From Anaerotignum sp. (lineage in GTDB: Bacteria > Bacillota > Clostridia > Lachnospirales > Anaerotignaceae): 64,000 bases of DNA. Below, one piece after another: positions 15,890 through 25,226 of the stretch. The first letter of the stretch is position 1, and the number at the start of each line of letters is the position of its first letter. The notes under the pieces are model-generated. The model saw only the letters and a program-made list of their open reading frames with translations. It did no database searches and was not told where the DNA came from. The stretch spans positions 100,599 through 164,598 of the forward strand of contig NZ_JAFUMA010000010.1 in NCBI RefSeq assembly GCF_017483025.1, read 5' to 3'. The position numbers and the translations under genes are program-made.

Positions 15890-17221
15890 TTATTTCAGGT
15901 ATGTGTTTTTGTATTCTTCACGAATATCTTCGGGAACTAAGCTGCCGCCTGTTGCCCAAGGGATGTGTGTAGCGTTTGCCATCTTGTCTTCCAGACCCAT
16001 TTTCTTGATATAAGCCTGAACCTTTTCGTCTTTCAGCATGATAGGACCCCAGAAGGAAGCACATGCAGAGGGTTCGATGAAGATATCTTCTGTAGCCACC
16101 AGATCTCTCATCAGGTCGTAAATGTGGTAGTCTTCCAGAGACATTTCGCCAGCCAGCAGGTTGTTCATTACACCTCCAACGAAACCGGAAGGACGACCAA
16201 CTGCCAGACCATCAGCGTGTGTCAGACCGGACAGACCGAAGTCTTTTACACATACTTCATTCTGCAAACCGGAAGCCATACCAACCAGCATACAAGGGGC
16301 TTCAGTAGGTTCTGTAAAGAAGATATGTACATTATCACCGAACAGCTTCTTGAAACCGAAAGCAACACCGCCAGGGGCGCCGCCTACGCCACAGGGAATA
16401 TAAACAAACAGAGGATGGTCTGCATCCACAACGATACCTTTTTCTTCAAACTGTTTTACAATACGTTTTGCCGCTACTGCATAGCCCAGGAACAGTGTTA
16501 CGGAGTTTTCATCATCTACGAAATAGCTTGTAGGATCAGCATCGGAATTTTTACGACCAACTTCTACGGCTTTGCTGTAGTCATCTGCATATTCTACAAC
16601 ATCTGCGCCTCTCTGACGCAGCAGGTCTTTTTTCCACTGCTTTGCATCTGCAGACATATGAACGATTACATGGAAGCCCAAAGCCGCACTCATAATACCA
16701 ATGGACATGCCCAGGTTACCAGTGGAGCCAACTTGGATTTTGAATTTGCTGAAGAATTCTCTGAATTCATCGGAAGCGAATACGCTGTAATCGTCGCCTT
16801 CCTTCAGCATGCCGTGTTCCAAAGCCAGATCTTCTGCATGCTTCAACACTTCATAGATACCGCCGCGAGCCTTGATGGAACCGGAAATTGCCAGATGGCT
16901 GTCCTGTTTCAGATACATTTTGCCAGGAATGGAAGTGCCATAGTTTTCTTCCAGCTTTTTCTGCATATTGGGGATATATGTCAGAGGGGATTCGATCAGA
17001 CCGTTTGTAGGTACTGTTTCAGGGAATTTCTTCATCAGGAAAGGAGCAAAACGCGCCAGTCTTGCTTCTGCATCGTCAATATCTGCCATTGTGATATCGA
17101 TCTTTGCCATGGCGTCTTCTGTTTTTTCCAGATTTTCATTGATCCATACAACCTCTTTGCCTTCTGCCACCTGTTTCAGCAGGTCAGCATTTTTGCATCT
17201 TGCTAAAAGTTCCTGATTCAT
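15890..17221 (-). CDS. dsdA: D-serine ammonia-lyase
   Basis: 443 residues from the ATG at 17221, which follows AAAAGGAGGCTTTTTA. The frame is open nine codons further but without a ribosome site. It is a PLP enzyme of fold type II turning D-serine into pyruvate and ammonia. The PLP Lys117 is in SGSIKARGG, and the glycine-rich phosphate loop is GVGGAPGG. The sequence VGSTGNLGMSIGIMSAALG is typical of DsdA. No dsdC regulator or dsdX transporter adjoins it. It is probably a stand-alone detoxifying or catabolic gene. Confidence 0.93.
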   Translation of the reverse strand: MNQELLARCKNADLLKQVAEGKEVVWINENLEKTEDAMAKIDITMADIDDAEARLARFAPFLMKKFPETVPTNGLIESPLTYIPNMQKKLEENYGTSIPGKMYLKQDSHLAISGSIKARGGIYEVLKHAEDLALEHGMLKEGDDYSVFASDEFREFFSKFKIQVGSTGNLGMSIGIMSAALGFHVIVHMSADAKQWKKDLLRQRGADVVEYADDYSKAVEVGRKNSDADPTSYFVDDENSVTLFLGYAVAAKRIVKQFEEKGIVVDADHPLFVYIPCGVGGAPGGVAFGFKKLFGDNVHIFFTEPTEAPCMLVGMASGLQNEVCVKDFGLSGLTHADGLAVGRPSGFVGGVMNNLLAGEMSLEDYHIYDLMRDLVATEDIFIEPSACASFWGPIMLKDEKVQAYIKKMGLEDKMANATHIPWATGGSLVPEDIREEYKNTYLK

Positions 17222-17271
17222 TAAAAAGCCTCCTTTTATATAAAACATTGCGTTTATTTCCTACCTTTTTT

Positions 17272-17300
17272 ATATTAACACAATGAATACTAGGCCGCAA
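17272..17300 (-). promoter_or_regulatory. Promoter of dsdA
   Basis: TTGCGG (17300-17295), 17 nt, TAATAT (17277-17272) on the minus strand. Confidence 0.5.
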
Positions 17301-17342
17301 GGTAAATGTATAAATCTGGAAACATATTGATTTTTTCAAGGA

Positions 17343-17371
17343 TTGACAGAAAAAGTCGAAGCCTGTAAAAT
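17343..17371 (+). promoter_or_regulatory. Promoter of the FNT channel gene
   Basis: Consensus TTGACA (17343-17348), 17 nt, TAAAAT (17366-17371) with TG nearby. A strong sigma-A promoter is expected. Confidence 0.75.
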
Positions 17372-17419
17372 GAAAGAACAGATGAAAAGTTTTTTACAAC
17401 TAAATAAGGAGGTCTTTTT

Positions 17420-18043
17420 ATGGAAAGAGTAAGGCAATTTTTTTCTGCGATCCTGGCGGGTATGCTGATCGGTATGGGTGGTACCGTGTTTCTTTCCCAG
17501 TCCAATCCGGTAGTGGGTAGTTTCCTGTTCGCCATCGGTCTGTTTACGATCGTAGTGTTCCAGCTGCATCTGTTTACGGGGAAGGTAGGGTATACACCCT
17601 TTAACAAACCCGTATATCTCATTGAGCTTGCCATCACATGGTTGGGGAACCTTGTGGGTACATGGATCACAGCAACAATGGTGAAAAACAGCCGCATTTA
17701 TGAGGGGATGGCTGAAAGAGTAGCTGGCATTGCCGAAGTCAAACTGACAGATAATTTCCTCAGCATTTTCCTGCTGGCAGTTTTCTGCGGCATGCTGATG
17801 TTTATTGCTGTTGATTCCTTCCGCAATGTACAGGGTTCTACGCTGCGTTTTATCGGTGTTTTTATTCCTGTTATGGTCTTTATCCTCAGTGGCTTTGAAC
17901 ACGTAATCGCAAACATGTTCTATTTTAGCCTTGCTGGTGTATGGAGTGCCCATTGTCTCGCATCTATTATTGTAATGACATTGGGCAATGCCGTTGGTGG
18001 TATGCTAATTCCAATTTATTTGAAAGTATTTAAACAAAGATAA
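17420..18043 (+). CDS. Formate/nitrite transporter (FNT) family channel
   Basis: 207 residues with six predicted membrane segments. The FNT hallmark loop is QLHLFTGKVGY, and the central-pore histidine is in SGFEHVIANMFYF. The family forms pentamers that move small monovalent anions such as formate, nitrite, hydrosulfide, acetate or lactate across the membrane. It is shorter than FocA (about 280), mainly at the ends and in loops, but keeps both half-repeats. No pyruvate-formate lyase or nitrite reductase is adjacent, so the substrate is open. ATG follows AAGGAGGTCTTTTT. Strong promoter. Confidence 0.88.
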   Translation: MERVRQFFSAILAGMLIGMGGTVFLSQSNPVVGSFLFAIGLFTIVVFQLHLFTGKVGYTPFNKPVYLIELAITWLGNLVGTWITATMVKNSRIYEGMAERVAGIAEVKLTDNFLSIFLLAVFCGMLMFIAVDSFRNVQGSTLRFIGVFIPVMVFILSGFEHVIANMFYFSLAGVWSAHCLASIIVMTLGNAVGGMLIPIYLKVFKQR

Positions 18044-18051
18044 GAAAAAAG

Positions 18052-18104
18052 GGAGAGTCGAAGTTCGGTCGAAAAGTCCGCAGCTTCAGAATCTCCCATT
18101 TCTT
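18052..18104 (+). terminator. Probable terminator after the FNT gene
   Basis: GGGAGA and TCTCCC form the outer stem, with GAAG/CTTC inside, followed by a T-rich stretch. The loop is large, so this is a moderate call. Confidence 0.5.
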
Positions 18105-18118
18105 TTGAAAGGTGAAAT

Positions 18119-19165
18119 ATGGAAAGATTGAAAAATATCGTGGAACCTTTGGTTCAGTGGTATCAGAAAAATAAAAGAGATCTGCCCTGGCGGCGGACGA
18201 AAGACCCATATCATATCTGGGTTTCAGAAATCATGCTGCAGCAAACCAGAGTAGAAGCTGTGAAGCCTTACTATGAGCGCTTTTTACAGACTTTGCCTAC
18301 AGTAAAAGACCTTGCGGAAGCGGATGAGGAAACCATCTTGAAATTATGGGAAGGTTTAGGATATTACAGCCGCGTAAGAAATATGCAGAAGGCCGCCATA
18401 CAGGTTATGGAGGAATACGGTGGCCAATTTCCCGCCGACCAGAAAGCTCTGTTGAAGTTGAAAGGTATCGGGCCTTATACAGCCGGGGCAGTGGGTTCTA
18501 TCGCCTTTGGACTTCCAATTCCTGCAGTGGACGGGAATGTTCTTCGTGTTATTTCCAGAATTACGGCTGACGCATCGGATATTTCCCTGCAGGCAACAAA
18601 AAAAGAATGGGAAGAACGGCTGACAGAGATCATGCCTGTAGATTTTCCCGGGGATCTGAATCAGGCATTGATGGAACTGGGTGCAACGGTCTGCCTACCC
18701 AATGGTACACCAAAATGCGGCATTTGCCCTGTACGAAAATATTGCGAAGCCTATCAAAAGAACCAGACTACATTGTATCCTGTAAAGGCAGAAAAGAAAG
18801 CCCGTACTCAGGAATATTTAAATGTCTTTTTCTGCGTCGATGGGAGCAAAATCGCTATTGGCAAACGTCCGAAGAAAGGCTTGCTTTCCGGACTGTGGGA
18901 GCTGCCCAATGGAAATAGGGAGATGGCTCCCCCTGCGATTTTGCAGGAAATGGGTATCTTAAAAGCGGAGCTGATTCCCATGAAAGGGCAGAAGCATATT
19001 TTTACCCATGTGGAATGGCACATGGATTGTTATTTTGTAAAGGTATCCGAACGGACAGATTCTAATTTGCTCTGGCTGACGAAGGAAGAAGCCGAAGCGA
19101 ATTATGCGTTGCCCTCTGCCTTCAAAAAGATCTGGCAGGAAGGATTCAAATGTATGGAACCGTGA
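18119..19165 (+). CDS. mutY: A/G-specific adenine DNA glycosylase
   Basis: 348 residues, normal for MutY. It removes adenine opposite 8-oxoguanine. Catalytic motifs are LPWRRTKDPYHIWVSEIMLQ (Glu) and the helix-hairpin-helix with Asp, LKGIGPYTAGAVGSIAFG through AVDGNVLRV. A [4Fe-4S] cluster is built by C-x6-C-x2-C-x5-C (CLPNGTPKCGICPVRKYC). The C-terminal third is the NUDIX-like domain that reads 8-oxoG (IAIGKRPKKGLLSGLWELPNG). The ribosome site is GAAAGGTGAAAT. It probably has its own transcription after the preceding hairpin. Confidence 0.95.
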   Translation: MERLKNIVEPLVQWYQKNKRDLPWRRTKDPYHIWVSEIMLQQTRVEAVKPYYERFLQTLPTVKDLAEADEETILKLWEGLGYYSRVRNMQKAAIQVMEEYGGQFPADQKALLKLKGIGPYTAGAVGSIAFGLPIPAVDGNVLRVISRITADASDISLQATKKEWEERLTEIMPVDFPGDLNQALMELGATVCLPNGTPKCGICPVRKYCEAYQKNQTTLYPVKAEKKARTQEYLNVFFCVDGSKIAIGKRPKKGLLSGLWELPNGNREMAPPAILQEMGILKAELIPMKGQKHIFTHVEWHMDCYFVKVSERTDSNLLWLTKEEAEANYALPSAFKKIWQEGFKCMEP

Positions 19166-19226
19166 GATTTCGTCACAGTATACAAAAATATTTTTAAAAA
19201 CGTTGTTAAATAAGAATAATTATCGA

Positions 19227-19255
19227 TTGTTTTTTATTCCAAATCGGGGTATAAT
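19227..19255 (+). promoter_or_regulatory. Promoter of the GNAT gene
   Basis: TTGTTT (19227-19232), 17 nt, TATAAT (19250-19255). Confidence 0.65.
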
Positions 19256-19296
19256 AGATAAGTCATAGAGAAAAGATAGGATAAGGAGGGACATGC

Positions 19297-20397
19297 ATGG
19301 CTTCTGTCAGAGTGGCAAAAATAGAACATAAAGCGGATTTTTACAGACTGTGGAAGGTCTGCTTTGGCGACAGCGATGCTTTCTGTGATTGGTTTTTCGA
19401 AAACCGCTTTGCACCCGATTATTCTGTCGTTCTGGAAACAGACGGGGAGATTGCCAGCTGTATGCAGGCATTCCCTTATACATTGCGCATCCGAGGAAAG
19501 GAAATTCCCGGAGCTATGCTCTGCGGTGTTTCCACCCATCCTAGTCATAGAAAGAAGGGCTTTATGGGTCAGATCTTCAGTTACGAAATGAATCACCTGA
19601 GAGAAATGGGTTGTGTCGTTGCGCCTCATACACCTGCCGTTTTGCCCAGCTATTTTTCCTTTGGGCATTTGCCTGTGGCTGATGCAAAATATCTGGAGTG
19701 CGATTGTATTTCTGACTACGAAACATCTGTAGAGTTGGTTTCTGTGGAAGAAATGGAGTGGAACAAACTGTTTCCTTTGTATACCCGCTTTGCGGTGAAA
19801 TACAGCGGCATTATTCAGCGTACTGAAGCGGATTTCCTTCGGAAAGCAGCAGATTATGCTGCGGACGGCGGGAAATGTGCTGCATATATTAAAAATGGGG
19901 AGTGGAAGGGATATGCCTTTTATTACCAGACGGAAGATACGCTCCTTTGTGTGGAAGCCGTTGCGGAAGAGGGCTATTATCATTATCTAATGGAAGGTTT
20001 GTTCGCTATAGGAAAAGGACTTGCTTTTTCTGCAAAGCTTCCCCCTGAGTTGTATCTTTCCTATCCATTTGCAAAGCTAACCAGAAAGCAAAAAGGCGTT
20101 ATGGGCCTGTGTAAAGCTTCTGCATTGCTGAAAGCTCTGGAATTGGATATCCCTTATGGTATCAAAATAAATGATCATGTGGTTCCTGAAAATAACGGCA
20201 CTTTTGATTTTAAAGGAAACATCTACGCCTCTGAACCTGTGTTTGAGATTTCCGCAGGGCATCTTCTGCAGGTTTTAGTAGGATATCATACCCTGAATGA
20301 ACTAAGAAAAGAAATTGTGATCTTTGACGAAGAGAAATTCGAAGTGATCGACACTCTTCTGCCAAAGCAAAACTGTTATATCATAGATGAATATTAA
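19297..20397 (+). CDS. GNAT-family N-acetyltransferase (Eis-like)
   Basis: 366 residues. The N-terminal GNAT domain has the acetyl-CoA motif GVSTHPSHRKKGFMGQI (about residues 75-91). A second half with weaker GNAT-like pattern follows, and then a C-terminal sterol-carrier-like beta region (ISAGHLLQVLVGYHTL), the three-part layout of Eis-type acetyltransferases. Substrate unknown: amines, peptides or aminoglycosides are all possible. The ATG follows AAGGAGGGACATGC. Only 18 nt separate it from the next gene, a DUF2156 protein with the same fold class, so the two are likely co-transcribed. Confidence 0.85.
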   Translation: MASVRVAKIEHKADFYRLWKVCFGDSDAFCDWFFENRFAPDYSVVLETDGEIASCMQAFPYTLRIRGKEIPGAMLCGVSTHPSHRKKGFMGQIFSYEMNHLREMGCVVAPHTPAVLPSYFSFGHLPVADAKYLECDCISDYETSVELVSVEEMEWNKLFPLYTRFAVKYSGIIQRTEADFLRKAADYAADGGKCAAYIKNGEWKGYAFYYQTEDTLLCVEAVAEEGYYHYLMEGLFAIGKGLAFSAKLPPELYLSYPFAKLTRKQKGVMGLCKASALLKALELDIPYGIKINDHVVPENNGTFDFKGNIYASEPVFEISAGHLLQVLVGYHTLNELRKEIVIFDEEKFEVIDTLLPKQNCYIIDEY

Positions 20398-20415
20398 AAA
20401 ATGGAGGCAATCACT

Positions 20416-21408
20416 ATGCCAAATTGTTGCGAATGTGAAAATAAAATAGAAACCAAAACAACAGAACTGATCTTCAAACCCATCACGCTGGATACAAAAC
20501 AGCTGATCGATTCCTATACAAAACCCTGGAATCTGGAATGTTCCGATCTTTCCTTTGCAAACCTCTTCATTTGGGGCGCAGATGGCAAGATGGAATATGC
20601 AGAAAAAGATCATGTGCTTTATATCAAGCTGGATTTTGAAGGTGTACCCGTGTTCCTTTGGGCGCCTGTTCCCATGTATGGTGTGGAAGTAGATTATCGT
20701 AAAGCGATCTGCGATGGTATCGCATACATGAAAAGTATCGGCGCAGAACCTACCTTCCGCTCCGTATGGACACCTTTCCGGGACAAAATGCTGGAAACAT
20801 GCCCTGAGCTGTTCTCTATGCCTACAGATATCGCCTGGGACTATGTCTATTCCAGAGAAAGTCTGGCAACCCTGAAGGGCAAAAAGCTCCACGGCAAACG
20901 GAATCATATCAATAAATTCCTGTCTAAATATCCAGAGTATGAATACAGAAAGCTGGATAAAACCATGATCAATGACTGTATCGCTTTATATGATCAGTGG
21001 GTTGGCGAAAAGGATGAAAAAACAGCGCAATCCATGGAGGATGAAAAGAAATCTGTTCTGCTGGCACTGAACAATATGGATGAACTGAGCCTTACGGGCG
21101 GCACTATCTTTATCGATGGCAAGCTTTGCGCTTTCACCGTAGGCGAACGCCTGCATCCCCATGTACAGCTGATCCATATCGAAAAGGCCAATACGGAATA
21201 TGATGGTATTTTTCCCATGATCAACCAGCAGTATGTACTCCATGAATGTGAGGACGTAGAGCTCATCAACAGGGAAGAGGATATGGGCATCGAAGGGATG
21301 CGAAAAGCAAAACGCTCCTATAATCCCCTGAAAATGATCGAAAAATATCTCATCAGCACAAGAGACCTGACCGATGCGAAGGGTATCTGGGGTGAGGAAG
21401 AGGAATAA
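20416..21408 (+). CDS. DUF2156 (LPG-synthetase C-terminal-like) protein
   Basis: 330 residues from the ATG at 20416. The ATG at 20401 is part of the ribosome site itself (ATGGAGG) and is rejected. The protein matches the phosphatidylglycerol lysyltransferase C-terminal family, a tandem GNAT fold: AWDYVYSRESLATLKGKKLHGKRNHINKF and INREEDMGIEGMRKAKRSYNP are its signatures. There are no membrane segments, so it is the soluble catalytic type and not full MprF. Such proteins may transfer amino acids from aminoacyl-tRNA, but the function here is unproven. It pairs with the Eis-like gene upstream. A terminator follows. Confidence 0.85.
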   Translation: MPNCCECENKIETKTTELIFKPITLDTKQLIDSYTKPWNLECSDLSFANLFIWGADGKMEYAEKDHVLYIKLDFEGVPVFLWAPVPMYGVEVDYRKAICDGIAYMKSIGAEPTFRSVWTPFRDKMLETCPELFSMPTDIAWDYVYSRESLATLKGKKLHGKRNHINKFLSKYPEYEYRKLDKTMINDCIALYDQWVGEKDEKTAQSMEDEKKSVLLALNNMDELSLTGGTIFIDGKLCAFTVGERLHPHVQLIHIEKANTEYDGIFPMINQQYVLHECEDVELINREEDMGIEGMRKAKRSYNPLKMIEKYLISTRDLTDAKGIWGEEEE

Positions 21409-21417
21409 TAGAAAGAA

Positions 21418-21450
21418 AACAGGCAGGACTGTATCCTGCCTGTTTCATTT
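21418..21450 (+). terminator. Terminator after the DUF2156 gene
   Basis: AACAGGCAGGA / TCCTGCCTGTT, an 11-bp perfect stem with a 5-nt loop, then T-rich. Confidence 0.85.
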
Positions 21451-21511
21451 TTTGCAAAAGAGCACATAGATAATTCAAAATAAAATTCCTAGTTTTTTTA
21501 TCATATTTCTA

Positions 21512-21540
21512 TTGACAAAATAGATTTTCTAATTTATAAT
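21512..21540 (+). promoter_or_regulatory. Consensus promoter of the rubrerythrin gene
   Basis: TTGACA (21512-21517), 17 nt, TATAAT (21535-21540): a full consensus sigma-A promoter, so control must come from a repressor. Confidence 0.85.
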
Positions 21541-21548
21541 GATTATTA
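21534..21548 (+). promoter_or_regulatory. PerR-like box over the rubrerythrin -10
   Basis: TTATAATGATTATTA matches the B. subtilis PerR box TTATAATNATTATAA at all but one position and covers the -10 hexamer. This placement would give peroxide-relieved repression. Confidence 0.65.
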
Positions 21549-21608
21549 GATAAGATAATTTATCAAATTTAAAAATAGAGTAGAGAGAGTTTTAAGGAGG
21601 AAAAAGTT

Positions 21609-22154
21609 ATGAAAAAATTTGTATGTTCTGTATGTGGTTATGTTCATGTTGGTGATTCTGCTCCTGCAGAATGTCCCGTTTGTCATGTTGGCGCCGATAA
21701 ATTCGTTGAACAGAAGGAAGGCGAAATGGAATGGGCTTGTGAACACGTAATTGGTGTTGCACAGGGTTCTCCTGAGGATATCATGATGGATCTGAGAGCA
21801 AACTTCGAAGGCGAATGCACAGAAGTTGGTATGTATCTGGCAATGGCTAGAGTTGCTCATAGAGAAGGTTATCCCGAAATCGGTCTGTATTGGGAAAAAG
21901 CGGCTTGGGAAGAAGCTGAACACGCTGCTAAATTCGCTGAACTGCTGGGCGAAGTAGTAACAGACTCTACAAAGAAAAATCTGGAACTGAGAATCGATGC
22001 TGAAAACGGCGCAACAGCTGGTAAATTTGATCTGGCTAAGAGAGCGAAAGAATATAATCTGGATGCAATCCATGACACAGTACATGAAATGGCAAAAGAC
22101 GAAGCTAGACACGGCAAAGCATTCCTGGGTCTGTACAACAGATACTTCAAATAA
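21609..22154 (+). CDS. Reverse rubrerythrin (rubredoxin domain first)
   Basis: 181 residues. A rubredoxin-type iron site sits at the N-terminus (Cys6, Cys9, Cys22, Cys25 in [20 protein letters not shown]). The ferritin-like di-iron domain follows ([45 protein letters not shown] supply the Glu/His ligands). This order is the reverse of classical rubrerythrin and matches the clostridial NADH peroxidase/oxidase partner studied in Clostridium acetobutylicum, where it is PerR-repressed. It reduces hydrogen peroxide in the cytoplasm of anaerobes. It is monocistronic, with a consensus promoter, a PerR-like box, ribosome site AAGGAGG and a terminator. Confidence 0.93.
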   Translation: MKKFVCSVCGYVHVGDSAPAECPVCHVGADKFVEQKEGEMEWACEHVIGVAQGSPEDIMMDLRANFEGECTEVGMYLAMARVAHREGYPEIGLYWEKAAWEEAEHAAKFAELLGEVVTDSTKKNLELRIDAENGATAGKFDLAKRAKEYNLDAIHDTVHEMAKDEARHGKAFLGLYNRYFK

Positions 22155-22168
22155 TTATAAGGAAGTCC

Positions 22169-22197
22169 AAAGGGCGGGAGAACATCCCGTCCTTTTT
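22169..22197 (+). terminator. Terminator after the rubrerythrin gene
   Basis: AAAGGGCGGGA / TCCCGTCCTTT (one G-T pair), then TTTTT. Confidence 0.85.
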
Positions 22198-22198
22198 G

Positions 22199-22207
22199 TG
22201 TTATAAT
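22199..22207 (+). promoter_or_regulatory. Extended -10 promoter of the M16 peptidase gene
   Basis: TGT followed by TATAAT (22202-22207), directly behind the previous terminator and 37 nt before the ATG. Confidence 0.45.
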
Positions 22208-22243
22208 AACATCATAAACATATTCCAATGAAGGAGGTATTAT

Positions 22244-25162
22244 ATGGCTGAATTTGACCTTAATCAGACCTATCATGGTTTTACATTAGAAAAAATTGAA
22301 GACATCAGCGACGTCCACAGCACTGCATATCTTTTTTTTCATGTGCAGAGCGGGGCACGCTTATTATATCTGAAAAACAGCGATAACAACAAAGTTTTCA
22401 ATGTGGCATTCAAAACACCACCCGCCGATGATTGCGGCACACCCCATATTCTGGAACATTCCGTTCTTTGCGGCTCCAGAAAATATGAAGCAAAAGACCC
22501 TTTCAACGAACTGGCGAAGGGCTCTCTGAATACGTTCCTGAACGCTATGACCTATGCAGACAAGACCATGTATCCCATTGCCAGCTGCAATGAAAAGGAC
22601 TTCCATAACCTGATGGATGTCTATATGGATGCAGTCTTTTTTCCGAAAATTTATGAAAAAAAGGAAATTTTCCAGCAGGAAGGCTGGCGCTATCTCCTGA
22701 AGGATATAGATGCTCCTCTAGAAGTGACGGGTGTTGTATACAATGAAATGAAAGGGGCGCTTTCTGACCCCGAAAGTCTGCTGAGCGGAGCTATTTCCCG
22801 TTCCGTTTTCGGAAAAACAACGTACGGCTTTGAATCCGGCGGTGACCCTGCCGCCATCCCTAACTTAACATATGAAAAATTCCTGGATTTTCACAGGAAA
22901 TATTATCATCCCTCCAACGCCTATTTCTATCTTTATGGCGATATGGAGCCTTTAGCATGCCTGCAGCATATCCATGAAAGGTATCTGGATGGATTTACGC
23001 GGAGTTTTGCTCTGCCTACGATTGGTGAAACAGAATGTCTGAAAAAGGGCAAGATCATCCATGAAACCTACCCTGTAGGTGAAGAAGGCGATGAAGGCAG
23101 TTCTTATCTTGCATATAATATAAAAGTAGGAAAATGTATTGACCGTGAACGCATTACAGCGATTCAGATTTTATCTTATGTTCTGCTGGAAACAAACGGT
23201 TCTCCCATCAAAAATGCATTGATGGAGGCAGGAATTTGTCAGGAAACAGAAGGCTGGTTCGATTCTTCCGCCTACGAAATGGTATTTAGTATCGTTGCAA
23301 AAGACGCTGCAGCAGAAAATGCAAATGCATTTATTCGTATTGTTGAAGAAGAATGCAGACGCCTTGTTGCCGAGGGCCTCCCCAAAGATTTACTGCGAGG
23401 GGCTTTGCGAAAATATGAATTCCTGCTGAAGGAAGCCGATTATGGTACAACACCAAAAGGCCTTGTTTATTGCTCAGCTATGATGAAAAACTGGCTTCAT
23501 GGGGAAGACCCCTGCGATGGTCTGCGTTTCCTTGAAACCATTGAAAAACTGAAGAAGGGCAGTGGGGAAGGGTACTTTGAAAAACTGATCGAAGAAGTAT
23601 TCTTAAATAACGAAGATAAAACCTATGTTGTTTTCACTCCCGAAAAAGGCAAAGCCCAGAAGGAAGCTGAAGTCTTTGCTTTACGTATGGCAGAGCGCAA
23701 AGCTGCTATGACAGAAGCAGATTTTGCAGGGATCAAAGCAGACACGGAACGACTGGAACTCTTCCAGAAACAGGAGGATTCCCCTGAAATTCTGGAACAA
23801 ATCCCTCTGCTGGAAATCTCTGAAATCGATGAAAAGCCAAACCTGGTAAAATATCAGCAGGATACATTAAAACAGGGAAATCCTTTGCTCTTTGTACCTG
23901 TGGAAAGCAATGGCATCCTGTATCTGAAGCTGATGTTCGATACTTCCGCTGTTCCTCAGGAATTGCTGCCATATGCAGGCATTCTGACCGATTTATTAGG
24001 AAAACTGGATACAGACAAATATTCCTATCATGAACTACCTACCGTAAAAAATCAGGTGTTCGGCAGTTTCTCCCTGCATAATAACATCTATAATAAGGAT
24101 GCTTCTGCGTATCGCTCCTTCGTAACAATCAAGGAAAAACTCTTGAAAGAAGATCTGGATACAGCCATTGCGCTGACAGAAGAAATTCTGCTCCATACAA
24201 AATTCGACTGCGTAGAAAATATGAAGAAAATCGTCAAATCTGCGAAGATCAAAGGGGAAAATGAACTGCTGAACAATTCCCATTATTTTGCCATTTTCTA
24301 CAGCGGCAGCAATTTATTTCCCGGACAGCGTATCGAAGATATTACCAGCGGTATCCGCTATTATCGTTTCCTATGCGAAATCGATGCCAAACTGGAAAAA
24401 GACCCTGCGCCCGTTATCGAAAAATTAAAAGAAACAGTAGCGATCCTTTTTACACAGCAGAATATGGATGCGGCCTTGGGCAGTGAAAAAGAGGATTTTG
24501 ACAGAACGAAAAATGAACTGAATATGTTTCTGAATAAACTTCCCTCCAGAGAGCAGGAAAAAGCAGTATACCATTTTGATACCCAGCCCGAAAAGGTCGC
24601 TTTCACCAATTCCGGTGGTGTGTTATATAATGTTACTTCTTTCGACTATCAGAAGAACGGTCTGGTTTACCATGGTAAATATCAAGTGCTGAAAACCATC
24701 ATTAACCTGGAATATCTTTGGAATAAAGTCCGTGTACAGGGCGGGGCCTATGGCTGTGGCTGCAAATTTATGAGAAGCGGTTTCAGTTATTTCTATTCCT
24801 ATCGAGATCCCAATCTGAAAGAAACCTATAATATTTACCAGAGCCTTACTGAAGATATCCAGAACTTCATGGCGGATGAACGGGAAATGACAAAGTATAT
24901 CCTGGGCACCGTCAATGGACTGGACCAGCCAAAGACAAGTATGGATCAGCTGAATGAAGCTATCAGCAAATTCTATAAAGATATCACAGATGCAGATCTG
25001 ATTCGGGAACGACTGGAGATCCTGCGAACAACGGCTGATGATATCCGCGGCTGCAAAAATCTGCTGGCATACATTGACTGTACAAATATCTGCAGTATTG
25101 GCAATGAACAGAAAATCAAAGACAACACAGATATATTTACAAAAATCGAGTCTCTGATTTGA
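22244..25162 (+). CDS. M16C-family zinc metallopeptidase (PreP-like)
   Basis: 972 residues. The inverted zinc motif is HILEH (in TPHILEHSVLCGS, near residue 66), with the downstream Glu region VTGVVYNEMKGALSDPE. The two fused halves of about 480 residues give the clamshell of presequence-protease/insulinase enzymes, which degrade short peptides inside a closed chamber. There is no signal peptide, so it is cytoplasmic. In clostridia this gene is generally a single housekeeping copy. ATG follows AAGGAGGTATTAT. A strong terminator comes after it. Confidence 0.93.
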   Translation: MAEFDLNQTYHGFTLEKIEDISDVHSTAYLFFHVQSGARLLYLKNSDNNKVFNVAFKTPPADDCGTPHILEHSVLCGSRKYEAKDPFNELAKGSLNTFLNAMTYADKTMYPIASCNEKDFHNLMDVYMDAVFFPKIYEKKEIFQQEGWRYLLKDIDAPLEVTGVVYNEMKGALSDPESLLSGAISRSVFGKTTYGFESGGDPAAIPNLTYEKFLDFHRKYYHPSNAYFYLYGDMEPLACLQHIHERYLDGFTRSFALPTIGETECLKKGKIIHETYPVGEEGDEGSSYLAYNIKVGKCIDRERITAIQILSYVLLETNGSPIKNALMEAGICQETEGWFDSSAYEMVFSIVAKDAAAENANAFIRIVEEECRRLVAEGLPKDLLRGALRKYEFLLKEADYGTTPKGLVYCSAMMKNWLHGEDPCDGLRFLETIEKLKKGSGEGYFEKLIEEVFLNNEDKTYVVFTPEKGKAQKEAEVFALRMAERKAAMTEADFAGIKADTERLELFQKQEDSPEILEQIPLLEISEIDEKPNLVKYQQDTLKQGNPLLFVPVESNGILYLKLMFDTSAVPQELLPYAGILTDLLGKLDTDKYSYHELPTVKNQVFGSFSLHNNIYNKDASAYRSFVTIKEKLLKEDLDTAIALTEEILLHTKFDCVENMKKIVKSAKIKGENELLNNSHYFAIFYSGSNLFPGQRIEDITSGIRYYRFLCEIDAKLEKDPAPVIEKLKETVAILFTQQNMDAALGSEKEDFDRTKNELNMFLNKLPSREQEKAVYHFDTQPEKVAFTNSGGVLYNVTSFDYQKNGLVYHGKYQVLKTIINLEYLWNKVRVQGGAYGCGCKFMRSGFSYFYSYRDPNLKETYNIYQSLTEDIQNFMADEREMTKYILGTVNGLDQPKTSMDQLNEAISKFYKDITDADLIRERLEILRTTADDIRGCKNLLAYIDCTNICSIGNEQKIKDNTDIFTKIESLI

Positions 25163-25191
25163 TACTATGAAATAAAGAAAAAGAAATAAAG

Positions 25192-25226
25192 AAAAGTGTT
25201 TGAGAAAAACTCAAACACTTTTTCTA
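25192..25226 (+). terminator. Terminator of the M16 gene
   Basis: AAAAGTGTTTGAG / CTCAAACACTTTT, 13-bp stem with a 5-nt loop and T run. Confidence 0.9.
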
